A model generated the notes under the pieces. It was not told the DNA's origin and did no database searches. It saw only the letters and a program-made list of their open reading frames with translations. Below, piece after piece: positions 58,115 through 64,000 of a stretch of DNA of 64,000 bases. The position numbers and the translations under genes are program-made. Within the stretch, counting starts at the first letter, position 1; the number at the start of each line of letters is the position of its first letter. This DNA comes from Steromphala cineraria. Lineage: Eukaryota; Mollusca; Gastropoda; Trochida; Trochidae. Location of the stretch: the NCBI GenBank assembly GCA_916613615.1, contig OU744728.1:30635950-30699949 (forward strand). The letters are read 5' to 3'.

Positions 58115-59655
58115 AGCTCATCAGGACTGAAAGTCCAGATGGGCTTATGGCATGGCCCGTCGTCCGGCATCCGTCCGTCCGTCGTCCGTCCGTCGTCCGT
58201 CCGTAAACTTTTGACACTTTTGACTTCTCCTCATGAACCATACACATAAGAGAGCTGAAATTTTGTGTACAAGTACCTTAGCATATGGAGATTCTAATTT
58301 GTAACTTTGGTGACCCTGTGACCCCAAATAGGGTCACAGGGGTCACAACTTTAAAAACCTATTTTCATCTTCTTCTCCAGTTCCAGAAGGACTAGAGAGT
58401 TAAAAATGATATGTGCAGACTCCTTGGCCAATGGGGATTCTAATTTGTAACTTTGGTGACCCTGTGACCCCAAATAGGGTCACAGGGGTCACAACTTTAA
58501 AAACCTATTTTCATCTTCTTCTCCAGTTCCAGAAGGACTAGAGAGTTAAAAACGATATGTGCAGACTCCTTGGCCAATGGGGATTCTAATTTGTAACTTT
58601 GGTGACCCTGTGACCCCAAATAGGGTCACAGGGGTCACAACTTTAAAAACCTTTTTTCATCTTCTTCTCCAGTTCCAGAAGGACTAGAGAGTTAAAAATG
58701 ATATATGCAGACTCCTTGGCCAATGGGGATTCTAATTTGTAACTTTGGTGACCCTGTGATCCCAAATAGGGTCACAGGGGTCACAACCTTAAATACCTAT
58801 TTTCATCTTCTTCTCCAGTTCTTAAAGGACTAGAGAGTTGAAAGTGATATGTGCAGACTCCTTGGACAATGGAGATTCTAATTTGTAACTTTGGTGACCC
58901 TGTGACCCCAAATAGGGTCACAGGGGTCACAACCTTAAAAACCTATTTTCATCTTCTTCTCCGGTTCTAAAAGGACTAGAAAGTTGAAAGCGATATGTGC
59001 AGACTCCTTGGCCAATCGGGATTCTAAATTGTAGATTTCGTGACCCCATGACCCCAAATAGGGTCACAGGGGTCACAACCTTAAAAACCTATTTTCATCT
59101 TCTTCTCCAGTTCTAAAAGGACTAGAGAGTTAAAAATTATATGTGCAGACTCCTTGGCCAATGGGGATTCTAAATTGTAGATTACGTGACCCCATGACCC
59201 CAAATAGGGTCACAGGGGTCACAACCTTAAAAAACTATTTTCATCTTCTTCTCAAGTTCCAAAAGGTCTAGAGAGCTGAAATTATATGTGCAGACTCCTT
59301 GGCCAATGGGGATTCTAAATTGTAGATTTCGTGACCCCATGACCCGAAATAGGGTCACAGGGTTCACAACCTTAAAAACTTATTTTTATCATCATCTGTA
59401 GCTCCTAAAGGTCTATTGAGCTGAAAGACTGCATGTAGACTCCTTGGCCAATTGGGATTCTAAACTGTAGGTTTTGTGACCCCATGACCCCAAATAGGGT
59501 CACAGGGGTCACAATCTTAAAAACCTATTTTTCTCCATTAGATGACAGTCTATGGCAAATTTATTTCTCCTTGGATATTTTAGTGTGGACTTCTTTCACT
59601 GTCTGATATTGGCGATCTAGAAAGTGTTGGATAATAATACATTTGTTTTGTAATT

Positions 59656-59705
59656 AGCAGCCCCGTCTAAGGACGGGGCTGCTATCAGTTTTTGTGAAGT
59701 TTCCA

Positions 59706-59736
<31 letters not shown>

Positions 59737-60968
59737 ACTCGTACTACTAGCTATAACTTTTTTCCCCTAAGCTTTCCAGAACTCTTATTCATACCTTACT
59801 CCTCATACCTCGGGGGAACGATTTTGACACGTTCACTTTCAAGGTCAAAGGTCAAGGTCACGAGCTATGTATTCACACTAAGAATTCCTTGGAACGCGAT
59901 AACTTGACAAGTTTTTGTGCTATGAAGCTCTAACTTGGTATATATCATCCTTGGAAAAGTAAAAAAATTTGAAAAGGTTTTGGCTACAATCCGTCAAAGG
60001 TCAAGGTCACAGCAAGGTCATGACGTAAGCATGTTTTAGCGAAAATGCTTTATTTTAACTATGAACACTTTTAATCAATACATGATTGTTATACTCAAAA
60101 AAAAGTGTTCAATGATTGTGTGACCTTGAAGGTCAAAGGTCAAGGTCATGAGATATGAGTTATTACAAAATGCACTAAATTGGGGTATAACTTTATCCCA
60201 TTTAGCTTTTCAGAACTCATGAACATGTCTAAATGTTAATACTTCCAGGGAATCATTATGACATGTTCACTTTCAAGTTCAAAGGTCAAGGTCACGAGTT
60301 ATAAAATCACCACAAAATTCTTTGTAAACACGGTAACTTGAAAAGTTTTTGTGCTATGAAGCTCTAACTTGGTATATATCATCCTTGGAAAAGTAAAAAA
60401 TTTTGAAAAGGTTTCGGCTACAATCTGTCAAAGGTCAAGGTCACAGCAAGGTCATGACTTAAGCATGGTTTAGCGAAAATGCTTAATTTTAACTATGATC
60501 ACTTTTAATCAATACATGATTGTTATACTCAATAAAAAGTGTTCAATTATTGTGTGACCTTGAAGGTCAAAGGTCAAGGTCATGAGATATGAGTTATTGC
60601 AATTCCTTGTAAACACAATAACTTGAAAAGTTTTTGTGCTATGAAGTTTAGATTTTGTATATATTATCTCTTGAGAAGTTCAACATTTTCAAAAAGTTTT
60701 GGGTACTAACTGTCGAAGGTCAAGGTCACAGCAAGGTCAACATATATGGAGAAAATGGATTAATTGTATTTTTAACACTTTATTTCATTACAATAATGTT
60801 ATACTCAATGAAATGTGTTCATTGATTGTGTGACCTTGAGTGTCAAAGGTCAAGGTCACGAGAAAATTCCCAATTTGGTGAGGCCTGTAAAAGGCGGAAC
60901 AGGGTAAGGCGAAACCCAAAGTTCCGGGGCTGCTCTGCTTTTGCGGTATCCCGCAAACGCTAATCTAG
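59656..60968 (+). mobile_element. HINE-like element, family C, nested in family B copy 4
   Basis: The 5' end is a perfect 12-bp hairpin, AGCAGCCCCGTC-TAAG-GACGGGGCTGCT. Near the 3' end CGGGGCTGCT complements the 5' tip. A stem-loop TTTGCGG-TATC-CCGCAAA follows, then CGCTAATCTAG and the host T run. The core repeats about every 430 bp, with AAGGTCAAAGGTCAAGGTCA blocks and CTTGAAAAGTTTTTGTGCTA blocks. It starts with (GCC)10. No ORF. CTAG after a 3' hairpin also recalls Helitron CTRR ends. Confidence 0.82.
59705..59737. repeat. GCC trinucleotide microsatellite
   Basis: About ten GCC units within the family C element. Confidence 0.95.
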
Positions 60969-61081
60969 TTTTTTTATAGGTTTTCTTGCAATAGGTAACA
61001 TCAGTTTCATTTTTAGCTCATCTTGCCTGTATAAAGCAAACTTGATATGATGCCTGATGAGCTACAGAGCCAATGGCTCTA

Positions 61082-63461
61082 TTTTCTAACAAGCATTGCC
61101 CAAGATGACACGTTGGTTATATAAGATTTGTTTCTTGTATAAACTCACCCATCTTTCCTTGCCAGTTGATATGTGTAAACATGTATAGAGGAGGAATTCT
61201 ACAGATAAGTAAAGCATACTCATTCTTTCTGGGAAACTTTATCTTGCTACCTTCTAATTTCTTCACAAGGTCATTCTCTGGAATGTTAACTTAATGGTCA
61301 CTAGATAAGACTCTCTCAAAGGATTGTGTTGGACATCCCTTTCTACATGAGCTTGTGCCTTATGTTTCAGTAGTTTCTTATTAAGTTTTCTGTGCCAAAC
61401 CGATGTTGTTTTTTTATGACGTAAACAGTCCCAACTGACCATGTGAAACTGGTGAAGTTCTCTAATATTTTATGAGGGTTTCAAACAAGTCACTGAAAGA
61501 GTTCAAGATCTACAATTTGCATTTACAGTAAAAAGGAGATAAGTTGTTGTATATCATAAGAGTCCCATGTGAAAGTCCTTTTTGTTGCAGATATTCCTTG
61601 GTATCTTTCCACTATCTTGTACAAGCTTTTGTTACATACACAAGCAGTTGTATCAAGGGTCATACTTGGGTAATCATGCACTTTTGTCTTCACATTGTTT
61701 AACATAAGCAATCATATCATTTCCTCTATTTTATGTAGGTTTAAGAAATGTAAAAAGTTAATGTTTTAAATCTCAAATTAAGCCTCTTCATAACCTAAGT
61801 ACTGCCGGAAATGTGAGGAAAATTTGTTTTGGAGTTTTCTTTTTCATTTGACAATAATTTATGGAAATATATACTTAAAACATTACTACATGTTTAGAAT
61901 TTTCTACAATGATTGTAGAATATTGTCAAAGAATATTAAACTAAAAACTATGAATGACACATGCAAGACATCTTACATAGACAGTGTATTTCACTGAAGG
62001 AGTTGCCAAAACTGAATACAGATTACTTCATGAAGATAGTATTGATATTATTCTCTGCAGAAACCAACCTTCATTGTTGTCAAAATCAAACATTGAGAGG
62101 GTCATCTCGAAATCAAAGTTTGAGATAAATTTCAAATATTTCAATTTATAATAAGTAAATCTTTTTTGATATTTGAAAATATGTAAGGGGTGTCTCGCTA
62201 TAATCGTAATGATATTGTCACGTAAGACAAGGTCAGGATTATGTAATCAAAAGATTTTATCTCTTTCAAAACAAAGGTCAGGCCCTCCAAGCATTTGATA
62301 CTTTCACCAGTAAAAAGTGTTCTTGTGTTATTTGGCTGATAGAAACAACAGACTAGATGTTGGATAAGTAGAAATTTGTTCATGAATACCTCAATATTAA
62401 TAGTCTAAAGTGATGTCTGCAAAAGCATTTTTATCGCATTTCTGGCAGAACTTTAATACCTTTTGAATCATTGAGACATCTAGAATTTCCCTCTCTGATC
62501 TTTCCTGTTTTTAAATTGGCAATAAGATCCAAGGATTTACCAGTACTTATTATAGAATCATTAGACAACAATCTTCATTTAGGTGGTTTTCTTGCAATTG
62601 ATCTGATCAAGAAGTGCACGAAGCAAGTGATGATGTAGCTAGCTGTGTAAGTACTGACTGGGAGGCTGATTGATGACATCACTAACACAGCAAACCTGGT
62701 CCTTGCCTAGCCTCATGTTACACAGTTGAGGGAGTTGAGCTAGGTCAGCAGAGATGAAGCTTTGTTAGACAATGTTGAGTAAGAGATTATAGGCAACATG
62801 ACTTGTAACTCTCCCTCCATGCAACATGCATGTTGACAAACTTCGTGATAGCTTATTAGTTACAAGCTCACATAATCATGTAACAGTGATTATGCTGATT
62901 CAGTGTTTCAGGAAATGAGGTCCTTTAAACATACTTTATGTTAAACAAACGTTTCATTACTTAATTTGAATGTTTTTGTTTTCAAAATGTATTATGATTC
63001 ATAACTTATTTGACATCTTGATTCAGCAGCGGTTAAGATTCAGGACTAATGTGGGTTACATTCCAACCTTGAACTGTCACCATGCTTTATGTGAATAAAT
63101 GACCGGGCAATATGTGAATATCCAGAAACTAGAGACAATGTAGCATTATGGCCTGCAGTTGTGGAGCAGGTAGAGCTATTTTAAGGAAGTGGCGTAATAT
63201 TAATCATCAATGACTTGCAGACATTGACTCATTCGTCCTGTTGACTGGAACATGTGTCCCTGTCCGTGTTTACATCTTTGTCTGTGTGTGTAACTCTCCA
63301 TACCAAGAGGGAGATAAGGGTAGATTAGGTAACTGGGTCAACTTCCTGTCTGTCTGTCTGTCCGTCCTCCACACTCGGACCAGTGCACAGTTGAGGTCCT
63401 GCATGCCGGTCCATGTGATCCACTTGATCTCAGTGGATAGATAGAGAGATAGTCTGGCAGC
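61082..63461. other. Spacer upstream of the last putative first exon
   Basis: AT-rich to about 62600; then GC-richer islands at 62620-62770 and 63230-63460 with a GTCT microsatellite near 63345-63365. No other exon called. Confidence 0.4.
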
Positions 63462-63491
63462 ATGAACCGAGACCGAGGCAGCAGACAAACA
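63462..63491 (+). CDS. Putative alternative first exon, 10 codons (MNRDRGSRQT)
   Basis: ATG at 63462 (GCAGCATGAACC), 30 nt, then a near-perfect donor GTGAGT; phase 0. The exon is very short, so the coding evidence is weak by itself. It follows a GC-rich promoter-like stretch and shares donor and phase design with the exons at 30309, 34638, 48942 and 51408. Confidence 0.45.
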
Positions 63492-64000
63492 GTGAGTACT
63501 GGGCAGCTGAGTGGCCGGCTGGCTATTGTATTGTCAGACAGGTGGTTACTCTAGCACCTTGGGTCACTGAGGTGATATCAGAGTTGATGACCATCGGTGA
63601 GGGAGGCAGGTGGTGGATATTGGACTGAAGTGACCAGCACAGAGTAGTCTCTGGTTTTGTTACTAACTTGATAGATTCATTATCTTATATATACTTCTCT
63701 TAGGGAAAAGGCAGACTAAGTCATCAAACAAAACATTTGTATGAATAAACAGATAGCAGAAGAAATGACAAATAGATTATGATAATGACTAAGTTTAATG
63801 TAAATGTGAGTGTATGTTGCTATTAATGAATCCTGATTATTGTATACAGTATCACTTCCCTGTTTTGTACTAGCGTTAGTCTCATAGAAAGATCAACTGG
63901 ATAGTGTAAGGATCTTTGATTCAGGATTATGTGGCCACCCACATCGACATCATATTGATATTTCATGAAAGTCCCTGAGGAAGAAATCAAGGTTTGCGCA
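63492..64000. other. Right-edge sequence, no feature recognised
   Basis: Likely intron after the exon at 63462. No acceptor-exon pair recognised. Confidence 0.4.

Larger units (their letters stand above)
58115..61081 (+). mobile_element. HINE/pearl-like element, family B, copy 4, interrupted by a family C element
   Basis: Termini as in the other family B copies. It has about nine core units, the largest core in the window. Near its 3' end, in the T run of TTTGTAATTTTTTTATAGG that is intact in the other copies, it is split by family C (59656-60968). The 3' end then resumes with ATAGGTTTTCTTGCAATAGG. Confidence 0.88.

Noticed and set aside
1..64000. CRISPR-like arrays
   Set aside because: The regular repeats here have no unique spacers. 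They are minisatellites or transposon cores in an animal genome.

Overview
The window is animal nuclear DNA, most likely from a bivalve mollusc. It is AT-rich, its genes have introns, and it holds several dispersed repeat families with molluscan-style CCGTCCGTCC starts, tandem cores and stem-loop ends. It also holds a DIRS-type tyrosine-recombinase retrotransposon. No prokaryotic signal is present. Most open frames in the window are shadows or come from tandem repeats.

Left part (1-16.3 kb): the 5' two-thirds of a SART3-like gene (U4/U6 recycling factor) runs on the minus strand. Six coding exons can be placed to the base, and every junction keeps the reading frame: 16081-16236, 8491-8617, 7983-8087, 874-1058, 279-384, 31-155. 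The gene continues past the left edge. Its third intron holds a nearly complete DIRS-like element (1483-7951) in the same orientation, with 203-bp inverted terminal repeats, an internal complementary region that matches the joined outer ends, a gag-like ORF, an RT/RNase H ORF and a tyrosine recombinase.

Middle part (16.3-23.8 kb): this holds a short candidate transcription unit near 18.5 kb, a tRNA-derived SINE, and a 3.3-kb segment bounded by oppositely oriented arrays of ACGTTG/CGACGT motifs. Inside that segment is an unidentified spliced minus-strand candidate gene. The first of four helentron-like (HINE/pearl-like) repeat families follows.

Right part (23.8-64 kb): no constitutive coding exon was recognised. 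Five short ATG-containing exons on the plus strand (30309, 34638, 48942, 51408, 63462) each end at a splice donor in phase 0. They look like alternative first exons of one large gene whose shared body lies beyond the right edge. Between them lie four copies of one HINE-like family (one carrying a nested second family), a further family at 56.1-57.2 kb, a hAT-type MITE with 8-bp target duplications, a fold-back element inside a 40-bp minisatellite, and four more minisatellites (49, 36, 45 and 54 bp units). The 36-, 45- and 54-bp arrays create long but probably meaningless open frames.

All assignments come from reading the sequence. Nothing was checked by database search.
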